From Methylobacterium sp. CB376 (GTDB lineage Bacteria > Pseudomonadota > Alphaproteobacteria > Rhizobiales > Beijerinckiaceae), in assembly GCF_029714205.1 (NCBI RefSeq), contig NZ_CP121648.1:2294001-2358000 (forward strand): DNA of 64,000 nt. Reading direction: 5' to 3'. Positions within the stretch are counted from its first letter, which is position 1. Each line of letters starts with the position of its first letter. A program made the translations under genes and the position numbers. Below, one piece after another: positions 26,422 through 35,457 of the stretch. Under the pieces are notes generated by a model. That model was not told where the DNA came from and did no database searches. It worked only from the letters and a program-made list of their open reading frames with translations.

Positions 26422-27707
26422 GCGGCCGCCCCGGGCGGGAGGCCGGTCGGGAGCCGCCGCTCGCGCGCCACGGCCTCGCGCAGCTGCGCCGGATCGAGGC
26501 GCCGCGGGGGCCCCGCCGCCGCGTCGGGCGCCGGGCGCATGTCCCGCCCCAGGCCCGCCACCGCGTCGACCATGAGGCCGAGGCGCTCCCGCCCGTCGAG
26601 GACGAGGATGGGCCGGCCGGGGACCGCGGCGCCCGGCGGGTGGCCGAGGAGGCGGCGCAGGTCGATGACGGGAAGCGCCTCGCCGCGCCGGCCGATCAGG
26701 CCGAGGCAGGAGGCGGGGGCGTGGGGCAGCCGCGTGATCATGCCGGACCAACGCAGCACCTCGGCGAGCGCACCGGCCGGCAGGCCGTAGCGCGTGCCCG
26801 CGAGGTCGAAGGCGAGGACCGGCTCCCGCGCCGCGCCCGGGACCGGCGCCGCCCGATCGGGCGCGGCCTCGGGACGCGGCAGGCGCTCGGGCGCGAGGAG
26901 CGGGACGAGGTCGCCGTCATCGAGCCGGGCGACCGCGGCGAGCGCTCCCCCGGCGCGGCGCAGCACCCGCGGCAGCGGATCGATCGCCTCGTCCGGCAGG
27001 CGCAGCACCGGGCCGAGCGCCTCGGCCACGAGGCCGAGCGGGGCGCCCCCGATGCGCAGGACGATCACCGGGCTCCCCGGCCGCGGCGGCCCGGCCTCCT
27101 CCTCCAGGAGGGCGGCGAGGCCCAGGAGCGGCAGCCACGCCCCGCGCCGCCGCATGCGGCCGAGGGCGCCGGGCGCCGGCCCCGCCGCCGGGAACCACTC
27201 CGCCGGCAGGCGCAGGACCTCCTCCACGGCGTCGAGGGGGAGGGCGTAGGGGCGCCCGCCGGCGCGCAGGCGCAGCAGGCCGACGGCCGCGGCGCGCGCC
27301 TCGGCCTGCGCCCGGGCGAGGGCGAGCCCGGCCCGGCGCGGCGCCTCCCGGGCCGGCAGGGCGGCGAGGCGCCCGGGCAGGTCGAGCCGCTCGGCGTCCC
27401 CGGCCGCGGCCGCGAAGCCGAGGACGCGCTCGACCAGCAGGCCGACCGGGTCTCCGGCCTCCGCCACGATCAGGCGGCCGGGGGCGGCCGCCTCCCGGCC
27501 GAGCAGCCGACCGAGGTCGAGCACGGGCAGCGCGAGGCCGCGATGGGCGCAGAGGCCGAGGAGCGGCGCGGGGCTGCCGGGACAGGGGGTGAGCGGCCCC
27601 GGTTGGCGGATCTCCCGGACGAGCCCGGCCGGCACGGCGACGAGGCCGGGGCCGTGCCCGACCAGGAGGACGCGGCCGCCGGCCGGGCCGGGGCCCGCCT
27701 CAGCCAT
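26418..27707 (-). CDS. Triple-CheW-domain coupling protein
   Basis: 429 aa from ATG 27707, which overlaps the MCP gene end. Three successive CheW-like units can be seen (about 10-140, 145-285 and 300-420): [40 protein letters not shown] and [20 protein letters not shown] are the matching core strands. Ordinary CheW has one domain. A triple version could cross-link several receptors or kinases. Very Ala/Arg/Pro-rich. Longer open frame upstream is a shadow. Confidence 0.85.
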   Translation of the reverse strand: MAEAGPGPAGGRVLLVGHGPGLVAVPAGLVREIRQPGPLTPCPGSPAPLLGLCAHRGLALPVLDLGRLLGREAAAPGRLIVAEAGDPVGLLVERVLGFAAAAGDAERLDLPGRLAALPAREAPRRAGLALARAQAEARAAAVGLLRLRAGGRPYALPLDAVEEVLRLPAEWFPAAGPAPGALGRMRRRGAWLPLLGLAALLEEEAGPPRPGSPVIVLRIGGAPLGLVAEALGPVLRLPDEAIDPLPRVLRRAGGALAAVARLDDGDLVPLLAPERLPRPEAAPDRAAPVPGAAREPVLAFDLAGTRYGLPAGALAEVLRWSGMITRLPHAPASCLGLIGRRGEALPVIDLRRLLGHPPGAAVPGRPILVLDGRERLGLMVDAVAGLGRDMRPAPDAAAGPPRRLDPAQLREAVARERRLPTGLPPGAAA

Positions 27708-29619
27708 TCGCCCCCCGCAGCGCCTCGGAGAGGGCCGCGATCTCCTCGACCGCGGCGGCGAGGTCCTCGGCGGCGCGCGCCTGCTGGCGGGCGGCGGTGG
27801 CGGCCTCGCTGGCGGCCCGGTCGGCCTGCTCGGCGGCGGCCGCGATCTGCGCGGCGCCCTGCGCGGTCTCGCGGGCCGCGAGGAGGATCTCGTCGGCGCC
27901 CTCGGCGATCGCGGCATTCGCGCGCTCCAGCGCGTCCACGTCCTGCGCCACGGCGTCGAGGCTCTCCATGAGGGCGCGGTTGCGCAGCACCTCGGCCTCG
28001 GCGGCGGCGCCGACCTGCTCCAGGGCGCGCCGGATGGCGGCGGCGCCGTCCTGGATCGCCCGCACGGTCCCGCGGATGCGCTCCGCGCTCGCCCCGGCCT
28101 CGCGGGCGAGCGCCCGGATGTCGCCCGACACCATCGCGAAGCCCTGGCCGCCCTCCCCGGCGCGGGCGGCCTCGATGGCGCCGCTCACCGCCAGCATGCT
28201 GATCTGCACCGCCACCAGGGCGAGCGTGTCGACGATCGTCTCGATGCGGCGATTGTGCCCCTCCAGGGCGGCGACGCGCTCCAGGCCGGCCAGGGTCTCG
28301 GCGAGGCTCCGCGCCACCGCCGCCGCCAGCCCGTCGAGGATCCCGCGGATCTCCCGGATCGTCCCCGCCAGGGCCGCGACGCGGGCGAGCGCCGCCGCGG
28401 CGCTCTCCCGGGTGCGGCCCGCCCCGCGCTCCACCTCCACCATCGCGGCGCTCGATTGCCGGGCCGCCGCGCTCTGGATGGCGGTGCCGCGGCTGATCTG
28501 GTCGACGGCCGCGAGGATCTGGGTGGCGGTGCCCGAGAGTTCCTGGATCGTCGCCGCCAGGGTCTCGCTCGCGCCGGCGATCTCGGCGGCCCCCTCCCGC
28601 CGGCCCCGGCGGCGCCGGAGCGCGTCGGCGAGGTCCGACAGGGCCTGGGCGGTCGCTTGGCTCTCGTCGAGGGAGGCGGTCTGCTGCCCGACCGCCGCCT
28701 GGGCCTGCGCGGCGGCGGCGGATTGCTCCTCGGCGGCGGCGGCGGTCTGCCCGGCGCCGCGCTCGGCCTCCCGCACCATCGTCTCGGCCTCGACCGCGGC
28801 GGCGAGGATCGCCTGGGCGCCCTCCGCCACCACCCCGAGCCCGCTCCGCGCCTCGTCGAGGGCGTGCGCGACCCGGGTGCCGGCCGCGGCCTCGTCGGCG
28901 GCGCGGCTCGCCGCCGCCCGGACCGTGGCGCCGATCTCCCGCACCTCGGCCCGGATCGCCTCGGCGAGGGGCAGGACGTCCCGCGCATGGCTCTCTGCGG
29001 TCTCCGCGAGGGCGCGCACCTCGTCCGCCACCACGGTGAAGCCGCGCCCCTCCGCCCCCGCCCGCACCGCCTCGATCGCCGCGTTGAGGGCGAGGAGGTT
29101 GGTCTGCTCGGCGACGTAGCCGACCGCCCCCGTGACCTCGCCGATGGTGGCGGCGCCGCGGTCGAGCGCGTCCACGATCGCGACGATGCCGCTCTGGCGC
29201 TCGGCGCTGGCCCGGATCGCCGCGACCGAGCCCGTGACCTGGGTGTTCGCCTCGATCAGCAGCGCCTGGAAGGCGTGGGTGCGCTGGCGGGAGAGGTCGG
29301 CCCGGGCGCGGGCCTCGGTGAGCCGCCCGGCCATGGTGGTGACGGCGGCGAGCGATTCCTGGGCCGCGCCCGCGGCCTCGGCGGCGCCGCCCGCGATCTC
29401 CTCCATGGCGCGCCGGAGTTCCTCGGCCGCCGCGGAGGCTTCGCCCAGGCCCGCCGCGAGTTCCTGGGTGGCGGCGGCGAGGCGCTCGGTCGCCTTCTGG
29501 TGGATCGCGGGGCGCGGCGCCGGGCGGGGTGCGGGGGGCTGCGCGGGCGCGGTCTCGTCCCGGGCCGGGTTCCCGGCGGTCTCCCGGGCCGCGAGTTTCG
29601 CCTTCTTGACCAACGCCAT
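27700..29619 (-). CDS. Cytoplasmic methyl-accepting chemotaxis protein with two signalling tips
   Basis: 639 aa with no membrane segment or known sensor domain. Almost entirely coiled coil. Two MCP hairpin tips are present: residues about 168-205 ([20 protein letters not shown]) and about 470-507 ([20 protein letters not shown]). The first keeps the canonical [14 protein letters not shown]; the second is diverged (Q-I-S-M-L-A-V-S-G). The N-terminal 40 residues are basic and Pro-rich. It is the first gene of the chemosensory operon. Input is unknown and may come from a partner such as the LOV kinase. Confidence 0.9.
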   Translation of the reverse strand: MALVKKAKLAARETAGNPARDETAPAQPPAPRPAPRPAIHQKATERLAAATQELAAGLGEASAAAEELRRAMEEIAGGAAEAAGAAQESLAAVTTMAGRLTEARARADLSRQRTHAFQALLIEANTQVTGSVAAIRASAERQSGIVAIVDALDRGAATIGEVTGAVGYVAEQTNLLALNAAIEAVRAGAEGRGFTVVADEVRALAETAESHARDVLPLAEAIRAEVREIGATVRAAASRAADEAAAGTRVAHALDEARSGLGVVAEGAQAILAAAVEAETMVREAERGAGQTAAAAEEQSAAAAQAQAAVGQQTASLDESQATAQALSDLADALRRRRGRREGAAEIAGASETLAATIQELSGTATQILAAVDQISRGTAIQSAAARQSSAAMVEVERGAGRTRESAAAALARVAALAGTIREIRGILDGLAAAVARSLAETLAGLERVAALEGHNRRIETIVDTLALVAVQISMLAVSGAIEAARAGEGGQGFAMVSGDIRALAREAGASAERIRGTVRAIQDGAAAIRRALEQVGAAAEAEVLRNRALMESLDAVAQDVDALERANAAIAEGADEILLAARETAQGAAQIAAAAEQADRAASEAATAARQQARAAEDLAAAVEEIAALSEALRGANG

Positions 29620-29804
29620 CGCGCACCTTCACCGCCCCCGCCCGGGACGCGGCCGGACCTGATCGGACCGGTTTGCCGGAGCTTGGGCGGAGGAGCAAGC
29701 CGCCGGGGCGGGGCGGGGGTTATGGCGGGGTATGGCGCAGCCCCGGACCGGGAGAGGCCGGCCGATCCGCGCTGGCGCGGCCCGCGCCGCGCGCGACAGC
29801 TGCG

Positions 29805-29837
29805 CCCGATCACGGTGTTCGTCGGAAAATGCTCTAG
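29805..29837 (+). repeat. Dispersed repeat family A, copy 3 (partial)
   Basis: CGCCCGATCACGGTGTTCGTC then GGAAAATGCTCTAG joins the start of the first stem, as seen in copy 2, to the end of the second stem, as seen in copy 4, with the middle deleted. It sits immediately upstream of the FkbM methyltransferase gene. Confidence 0.6.
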
Positions 29838-29862
29838 GATGGCGCCGACCGGAGGCCCGACC

Positions 29863-30609
29863 GTGCGACCGAGGGGAACTGCCGCCGCCATCGGGCGCTC
29901 GCTGCGCCTCTATCACGGGCCCGGGGCGCCGCGGGACGCCATGGACGCGCTCTACGGGCGCTTCCTGCGGCCGGGCGATCTCGCCTTCGACATCGGCGCC
30001 CATGTCGGGGACCGGGTCGCCTCGTTCCGGCGGCTGGGCGCCCGGGTCGTCGCCGTCGAGCCGCAGGCCGGCCCGCTGCGTGCCCTGCGCCTCCTCCACG
30101 GCCGCGATCCGGGCGTGACGCTCGTCGCGGCGGCCGTCGCGGAGGCGGAGGGCGAGGTCACCCTCGCCATCAACCGCCGCAACCCGACGGTCTCCTCCGC
30201 CTCGGCGGAATTCGTCGCGGCGGCGCGCGGGGCGCCCGGCTGGGAGGGTCAGGTCTGGGACGAGGCGGCGGCCTGCCCGGCCACGACCCTCGACCGGCTG
30301 ATCGCCCGCCACGGTGCCCCGGCCTTCGTGAAGATCGACGTCGAGGGCGTCGAGGACCGGGTGCTGGCGGGGCTGGGCAGGCCGCTGCCGGCCCTCTCCT
30401 TCGAGTTCACCACCATCGCGCGCGGGCCGGCCCGGCGCGCCCTCGACCGCCTCGACGCGCTCGGGCCCTACCGGGTCGACTACTCCCTCGGCGAGGAGCA
30501 CCGCCTGCGCCTCGGCCGCTTCGTCCCGGTCGCGGCGATGCGCGGGATCCTGGAGGACCTGCCGCACGAGGCCAATTCGGGGGACGTCTACGCGGTCCTC
30601 GCGGCCTGA
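29863..30609 (+). CDS. FkbM-family methyltransferase
   Basis: 248 aa from GTG 29863, chosen because GGAGG lies seven bases upstream; ATG 29839 is in frame but falls at the edge of a repeat with no ribosome site. The fold shows LAFDIGAHVGDRVASFRRLG (SAM motif I), VVAVEPQAGPLRAL, and FVKIDVEGVEDRVLAGL, the FkbM signature 'kiDvEG.E..vl.G'. FkbM enzymes methylate sugar or polyketide hydroxyls. No biosynthetic partner is adjacent. Confidence 0.85.
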   Translation: MRPRGTAAAIGRSLRLYHGPGAPRDAMDALYGRFLRPGDLAFDIGAHVGDRVASFRRLGARVVAVEPQAGPLRALRLLHGRDPGVTLVAAAVAEAEGEVTLAINRRNPTVSSASAEFVAAARGAPGWEGQVWDEAAACPATTLDRLIARHGAPAFVKIDVEGVEDRVLAGLGRPLPALSFEFTTIARGPARRALDRLDALGPYRVDYSLGEEHRLRLGRFVPVAAMRGILEDLPHEANSGDVYAVLAA

Positions 30610-30720
30610 CGGGCGCGGGCGGTCCGCGAGGGCGGGGGCGCGGCCTTCGCCCGATCGGGCGGGCGCCGCCGATGACGCCCCCGCCCGGGTTGCGATGCTG
30701 AGCCGAGCGCCGGATCATGC

Positions 30721-30754
30721 CAACGGCTCAGGATGCCGGCGCATCGAGCCGTTG
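30721..30754. terminator. Hairpin between converging genes
   Basis: CAACGGCT (30721-30728) pairs with AGCCGTTG (30747-30754) and GATGC (30732-30736) with GCATC (30741-30745), giving a long imperfect stem with a CGGC loop. It lies about 110 bp past the FkbM stop. A terminator is likely from position but lacks a T-tract. Confidence 0.4.
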
Positions 30755-30780
30755 CTCCATCTCGAATTTTCGATTTCAAG

Positions 30781-30844
30781 CCAGAGGCTTGGCGAACCAG
30801 AGGCTTGGCGAGCCAGAGGCTTGGCGAGCCAGAGGCTTGGCGAA
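30781..30844. repeat. 16-bp tandem repeat, 4 copies, flanked by inverted arms
   Basis: CCAGAGGCTTGGCGAA is repeated at 30781, 30797, 30813 and 30829 (copies 2 and 3 end GAG in place of GAA). The array is flanked by a perfect inverted repeat: CTCGAATTTTCG at 30761-30772 and CGAAAATTCGAG at 30841-30852, extended by one T-A pair. The repeats would form the loop of a large hairpin. Confidence 0.9.
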
Positions 30845-30866
30845 AATTCGAGAGCCGCACCACCGG

Positions 30867-30897
30867 TACCACCGGTCATGAGAAATGACCGGTGGTA
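30867..30897. terminator. 13-bp stem hairpin at the end of the MHYT kinase gene
   Basis: TACCACCGGTCAT (30867-30879) pairs with ATGACCGGTGGTA (30885-30897) around GAGAA. It begins directly at the kinase stop codon (30898-30900) on the minus strand and could terminate that transcript. No T-tract is seen. Confidence 0.5.
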
Positions 30898-33222
30898 TCA
30901 GCCCGCCCGCAGGGCCGAGATCCGCTCGTCCCGGCTCGCCGCGAGCGCCGCCTCGATCGTGCGGGCGAGGGTCGCCTGGTCGAACGGTTTGGCGAGCCGG
31001 GTCACCGCCGGGGCCGCCCCGCTCGGGATCTCGGCGAAGCCGGAGGCCAGGATCGCTCCGATTTCCGGCCGCGCCGCCCGCACCTGTTCCAGGAGCTGGA
31101 GCCCGGTCATCGCCGGCATGATCTGGTCGGTCAGGACGAGGTCCAGGGGCATCGCGGAGGCGAGCAGGCCGAGCGCCTCCGCGCCCGAGCGCGCCTCGAT
31201 CACGCGGTGGCCGAGATCCTCCAGCATCGCCGCCGTGTTCTCCAGCACCAGGAGATCGTCGTCCACGACCAGCACGGTGAGCGCGCGCTCGGCGGCGCGG
31301 GGCAGGCTCCGCGCCGGGGCCGGCCTCTCGCTGCGCTGCGGCCTCGGCGCCGCCGGCAGCCAGATCTCCGCCAGCGTGCCCTCCCCGGGACGGCTGCGCA
31401 GCACCAGCCGCCCGCCCGATTGCTCGGCGAGCCCGTGCACCATCGACAGGCCGAGCCCGGTGCCCTTGCCGACCCCCTTGGTCGTGAAGAAGGGCTCCCG
31501 CGCCCGGGCGAGGGTGGCCTCGTCCATTCCTTGCCCGGTGTCGCGCACCGACAGGCAGACGTAGCGGCCGGGCGGCAAGCCCTCCGGGGCGGCTTCGCCG
31601 CCAGGGGCCTCGTCCGCCGCGCGCTCGCGCGCCGCGATGGTGAGCTGCCCGCCCTCCGGCATGGCGTCGCGGGCATTCACCGCGAGGTTGAGAAGCGCCA
31701 GTTCGAGCTGGTGGGCATCGGCCGTCGCCGCGGACAGGTCGGGGGGAAAGCGGGTCTCGATCCGCACCGCCGGGCCGAGGGAGCGCTCCAGCAGGTCCGA
31801 CATGCCCTGGACGAGGTCGGGCAGGATCACGGTCTCGGGCCTCAGGTCCTGGCGCCGGGCGAAGGCGAGCATGCGCTGGGTCAGCGCCGCGCCGCGCTGC
31901 GCCCCCTGGACGGCGTTGTCGAGGAGGCGGGTGAGCTTCGGGTCGTCGGGGAGGCGCTTGCGCAGGAGTTCCAGGCTGCCGAGCACCGCCATCAGCAGGT
32001 TGTTGAAATCGTGCGCGACGCCGCCCGTGAGCTGGCCCAGCGCCTCCATCTTCTGCGCCTGGAACAGGGCGACGCGGGCCTGTTCGAGCGCCTCCAGCGC
32101 CTGGCGCCGCTCGGTGATGTCGCGGGTGACCTTGGCGTAGCCGATGAGGCGGCCCTCGGGGTCGCGCACCGGGTCGATGACCACGCTCGCGAAGAAGCGG
32201 CTGCCGTCCTTGCGCAGGCGCCAGCCCTCGGTCTCGAACTTGCCCGCGCCCGCGGCGATCCGCAGGGCCTGTCCGGGCAGGTCGCGGGCCCGGTCCTCCT
32301 GCGTGGAGAAGCGCGAGACGTGGGTGCCGATCACCTCGTGGTCGCGGTAGCCCATGATGCGCTCGGCGCCGGCGTTCCAGTTCGCGACCCGCCCCTCCCC
32401 GTCGAGCATGAAGATGGCGTAGTCCGTCACGCTGCGCAGGAGCAGGCGGAAACGCTCCTCGCTCTCCCGCAGGGCGATCGCCTCGCGGGAGGCCCGGTCG
32501 GCGAGGTGGCGGTCGAACGTCGCCGCGATCAGGGCGAGCATCAGGATCAGGAAGGTGGTGCCGGTGACCCACAGGGCGAGGTGGGTCTGGCGCAGGCTCG
32601 CGGCCCCGTGCCCGGGATCGATCGGGGCGCTGGCCGAGAATTCCGCGCCCTGCATCGCCGCGTAGTGCATGCCCGCGACGGCGAGCCCCATCAGGGTCGC
32701 GGCCGCGATGCGCTCGGCGAAGCCGACCGTGCGGGCGGAGAGCCGGAGGGCGGCGGTCGCGGCGCCCACCGCGATCAGGAGCGAGACGGCGACCCAGGCG
32801 GGGGCGTGCTGCAGGTCCGCCCGCATCCGCATCGCGCGCATCCCCGTATAGTGCATGGCCGCCACCCCGAGGCCCATGACGAGCCCGCTCGCCGCCAGCG
32901 CCGGCAGGCTCCGCGGCCAGCGATGGGCCACCAGGAAGCCGAGGGCGGTGACGCCGATCGGCAGCGCGAGGGAGATCAGCGTGAGGGTGAGGTCGTAGCT
33001 CACCTCCAGCCCGGGCAGGGTGAAGGCCAGCATGCCGACGAAGTGCATCGACCAGACGCCGCCGCCCATGGCGAGCGCCGCGGTGGCGAGCCATGCCAGG
33101 GCCGCCCAGCCGCTCGCCGCCCGCATCCGCGCGGCGAGGTCGAGCGCGGTGTAGGAGGCGATCATCGCGATCACGACCGAGAGCGCAACGAGCGTGGTGT
33201 CGTGGGTACCCGGATGCGGCAT
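30898..33222 (-). CDS. MHYT-PAS hybrid histidine kinase with receiver
   Basis: 774 aa. The N-terminal integral membrane MHYT domain has seven hydrophobic helices with three motif copies: MHF at 59-61, MHY at 123-125 and MHY at 185-187. These are thought to bind copper and sense O2, CO or NO. A PAS/PAC domain (about 255-375) leads to HisKA ([19 protein letters not shown]), HATPase ([31 protein letters not shown]) and a receiver (DLVLTDQIMPAMTG). No response-regulator gene is adjacent. Probably an inner-membrane gas or redox sensor. Confidence 0.92.
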   Translation of the reverse strand: MPHPGTHDTTLVALSVVIAMIASYTALDLAARMRAASGWAALAWLATAALAMGGGVWSMHFVGMLAFTLPGLEVSYDLTLTLISLALPIGVTALGFLVAHRWPRSLPALAASGLVMGLGVAAMHYTGMRAMRMRADLQHAPAWVAVSLLIAVGAATAALRLSARTVGFAERIAAATLMGLAVAGMHYAAMQGAEFSASAPIDPGHGAASLRQTHLALWVTGTTFLILMLALIAATFDRHLADRASREAIALRESEERFRLLLRSVTDYAIFMLDGEGRVANWNAGAERIMGYRDHEVIGTHVSRFSTQEDRARDLPGQALRIAAGAGKFETEGWRLRKDGSRFFASVVIDPVRDPEGRLIGYAKVTRDITERRQALEALEQARVALFQAQKMEALGQLTGGVAHDFNNLLMAVLGSLELLRKRLPDDPKLTRLLDNAVQGAQRGAALTQRMLAFARRQDLRPETVILPDLVQGMSDLLERSLGPAVRIETRFPPDLSAATADAHQLELALLNLAVNARDAMPEGGQLTIAARERAADEAPGGEAAPEGLPPGRYVCLSVRDTGQGMDEATLARAREPFFTTKGVGKGTGLGLSMVHGLAEQSGGRLVLRSRPGEGTLAEIWLPAAPRPQRSERPAPARSLPRAAERALTVLVVDDDLLVLENTAAMLEDLGHRVIEARSGAEALGLLASAMPLDLVLTDQIMPAMTGLQLLEQVRAARPEIGAILASGFAEIPSGAAPAVTRLAKPFDQATLARTIEAALAASRDERISALRAG

Positions 33223-33420
33223 GAAGCCCGTGTCGGACGATCGGCGATCGCGCGTCGTTAACGATCCGTGTGGGTTGTATCAATCGCTCTCAGGTGAGGG
33301 CGGCGCACGCCGCCGGCCCGCGCCGCGCGCCGGCTGGAAACGGCCCGTGCGATCCGGTGTGCGCGGCGCGGTGTCCCGGCGTTCCATTCCGCATCGACTG
33401 CTCGGGTCGGCACCGCCGAT

Positions 33421-33438
33421 GGCTGCCTTGTGGCAGCC
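33421..33438. terminator. Hairpin downstream of the carbamoyltransferase gene
   Basis: GGCTGCC (33421-33427) and GGCAGCC (33432-33438) form a 7-bp stem with a TTGT loop, 28 bp past the stop at 33466 on the minus strand. No T-run, so the terminator role rests on position only. Confidence 0.35.
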
Positions 33439-33465
33439 TTGCCAAGGTGCGATGCCGACCGGGCC

Positions 33466-35241
33466 TCAGGCGCCGGTCTCGCCGCCCGGCAGCGCCGCCG
33501 GGTCCTTCACCAGCAGCCAATCCTCGACCACCAGCGCGTCCAGCCCGGTGGTGTAGAACATCAGGATCGCGTCCTCCGCCGTGTGGAGGATCGGCTTGCC
33601 CATCACGTTGAAGCTGGTGTTGAGCAGGATCGGCACGCCGGTGCGGGCCGCGAAGGCCTCGATCAGGGCCGCGTAGGCCGGGTTGCGCGCCCGCGTGACG
33701 CTCTGGAGCCGGCCGGTGCCGTCCTCGTGCACCACCGCCGGCACCCGCCCCCGCACCGCCTCGCGCCAGACCAGGGTCCGCTCCATGTAGGGACTGTCCT
33801 GGTAATCCTCGAACCAGGCGGGCCCGGCCTCGGCCAGGATGGAGGGCGCGAAGGGCCGAAAGGCCTCGCGGTACTTCACCTTGGCATTGAGAATAGCCTT
33901 CGCGTCGGCCGGGCGCGGATCCGCCAGGATCGAGCGGTTGCCGAGCGCGCGCGGCCCGAACTCCGCCCGGCCCTGCACCCAGCCGACGAGGCCCCCCGCC
34001 GCCAGGATCGCGGCCGCGGCCTCCGTCACGCCGGCCCGCCCGAGCTGCCGCAGGCGCGGCTCGGAGCCGGCCATGCGGGCGAGGGGCTCCGTCGAGACGG
34101 TCGAGCCGAGATAGGGGGTCAGCGCCGCGCCGTCCCCGGGGCCGGTCCAGTCGGGGTGGTCCTCCGCGAAGGCGAGCCACGCGGCCCCTACCGCGTTGCC
34201 GTCGTCGGCCGGCGCCGAGGGCACGTGCAGGGCGCGGTAGCCGCTGCGGGCGAGCGCCCGTCCGTTGTAGGACGAGTTGAGCGCGCAGCCCCCGGTCAGC
34301 ACGAGGTTCTCGCCCGGCGCCAGGGCCTCGGCCTGGCCGAGCAGCGCGTCCATCATCTCCCCGAAGGCGTCCTGGCCGCAGCGGGCGAGGTCGGCCCAGC
34401 CGGTCTCGATCGCGTCGGCGGGGCGCATGGCCAGGATCTCCGCCACCGTCGCCCGCACCGTCTCGGCCGGGGCGAAGCGCAGCCGGCCGTCCTCGACCCG
34501 GTAGAGGCGGCGCAGCAGCCCCATCAGCGCGGGATCGGCCCGGCCGTAGGGGGCGAGCCCCATGATCTTCCATTCCTCGCCCTTCGCCTGGTCGAAGCCC
34601 GCGAGGTCGGTGACGAGGCCGAAGAAGAAGCCGACCGAGTCCCGGCCCCGGTGGCGCTTCACCTCGGCGAGGCGGCCTGCCGCCATCCGGTAGATGGCCG
34701 AGGCGCCGGTCTCGCCCATGCCGTCGACGACGAGGCAGGTCGCGTCCCGGAACGGGCTGCCCCAGAGCCCGTAGGCCGCGTGGGTCAGGTGGTGCGGGTA
34801 GCGCCGCAGGCCCGCGAGGCGGCTCGCCCCGCCATGCGCCCGGTCGAGCCCGAGCAGCGTGCCGTAGCCCGCCCGCGCCTGCGCGAGGCCGAGCTGCGCG
34901 ATGAAGGTGCGCTCGGCCCGCTCGGGCACCAGCGAGCGGTTGAGCTCGGGCGAATGGGCGGCGAGCACGTCGAGCCCGAAGGCGCCCGCGGCCGCCGACT
35001 GGGCCAGGAAGGCCGAGAAATCCGGCCCCCAGCTCGTCGCCACCACCAGCTCCGCCCCGGCCGGCAGGTACCGGGCGAGCAGCTCGGCCATGCGCGGCGC
35101 TGAATCCGGCTCGCAATTGGGCGCGCGCTTGTACTGCAGGTAGCGCTCCGTCGCCTCGGCGAACAGGATTCGTCCGTCCGGCCCGACCAGGGCGAGGGCC
35201 GGGTCGTGGAAGGTGGTCGCGAGGCCGAGATAGAAGCGCAT
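33466..35241 (-). CDS. Carbamoyltransferase, NodU/CmcH/TobZ family
   Basis: 591 aa, full length for the family. The N-terminal Kae1-like domain has GLATTFHDPALALV, the metal-binding RYPHHLTHAAYGLW and LVVDGMGETGASAIY, plus LVLTGGCALNSSYNGR. The C-terminal domain shows VGWVQGRAEFGPRALGNRSI and ILLNTSFNVMGKPI, as in NodU. These enzymes transfer a carbamoyl group from carbamoyl phosphate, via ATP, to a hydroxyl of a sugar or antibiotic. It stands alone; the substrate is not evident. Divergent from the AsmA gene with 216 bp between. Confidence 0.92.
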   Translation of the reverse strand: MRFYLGLATTFHDPALALVGPDGRILFAEATERYLQYKRAPNCEPDSAPRMAELLARYLPAGAELVVATSWGPDFSAFLAQSAAAGAFGLDVLAAHSPELNRSLVPERAERTFIAQLGLAQARAGYGTLLGLDRAHGGASRLAGLRRYPHHLTHAAYGLWGSPFRDATCLVVDGMGETGASAIYRMAAGRLAEVKRHRGRDSVGFFFGLVTDLAGFDQAKGEEWKIMGLAPYGRADPALMGLLRRLYRVEDGRLRFAPAETVRATVAEILAMRPADAIETGWADLARCGQDAFGEMMDALLGQAEALAPGENLVLTGGCALNSSYNGRALARSGYRALHVPSAPADDGNAVGAAWLAFAEDHPDWTGPGDGAALTPYLGSTVSTEPLARMAGSEPRLRQLGRAGVTEAAAAILAAGGLVGWVQGRAEFGPRALGNRSILADPRPADAKAILNAKVKYREAFRPFAPSILAEAGPAWFEDYQDSPYMERTLVWREAVRGRVPAVVHEDGTGRLQSVTRARNPAYAALIEAFAARTGVPILLNTSFNVMGKPILHTAEDAILMFYTTGLDALVVEDWLLVKDPAALPGGETGA

Positions 35242-35457
35242 CGGTGCGGGCCAGGTCTCCGGGGGCGTGAGGCGCGCTTAACAGGCCGCTGCGGCGCTGT
35301 CAGGCCGTGGCATTCCGGCATCGCCCCCGCGAAGACGCGGGGCGCCGCCCGTGGCAGGCTGCGGATTGGGCGCTGCCGCCGATGCCGATATGCTAGCGGT
35401 GTCAGGATTCTACGGCCGCGGCCGGGTCCCGGCGGAAGGGGAGGGGAAGGCTTCTTC

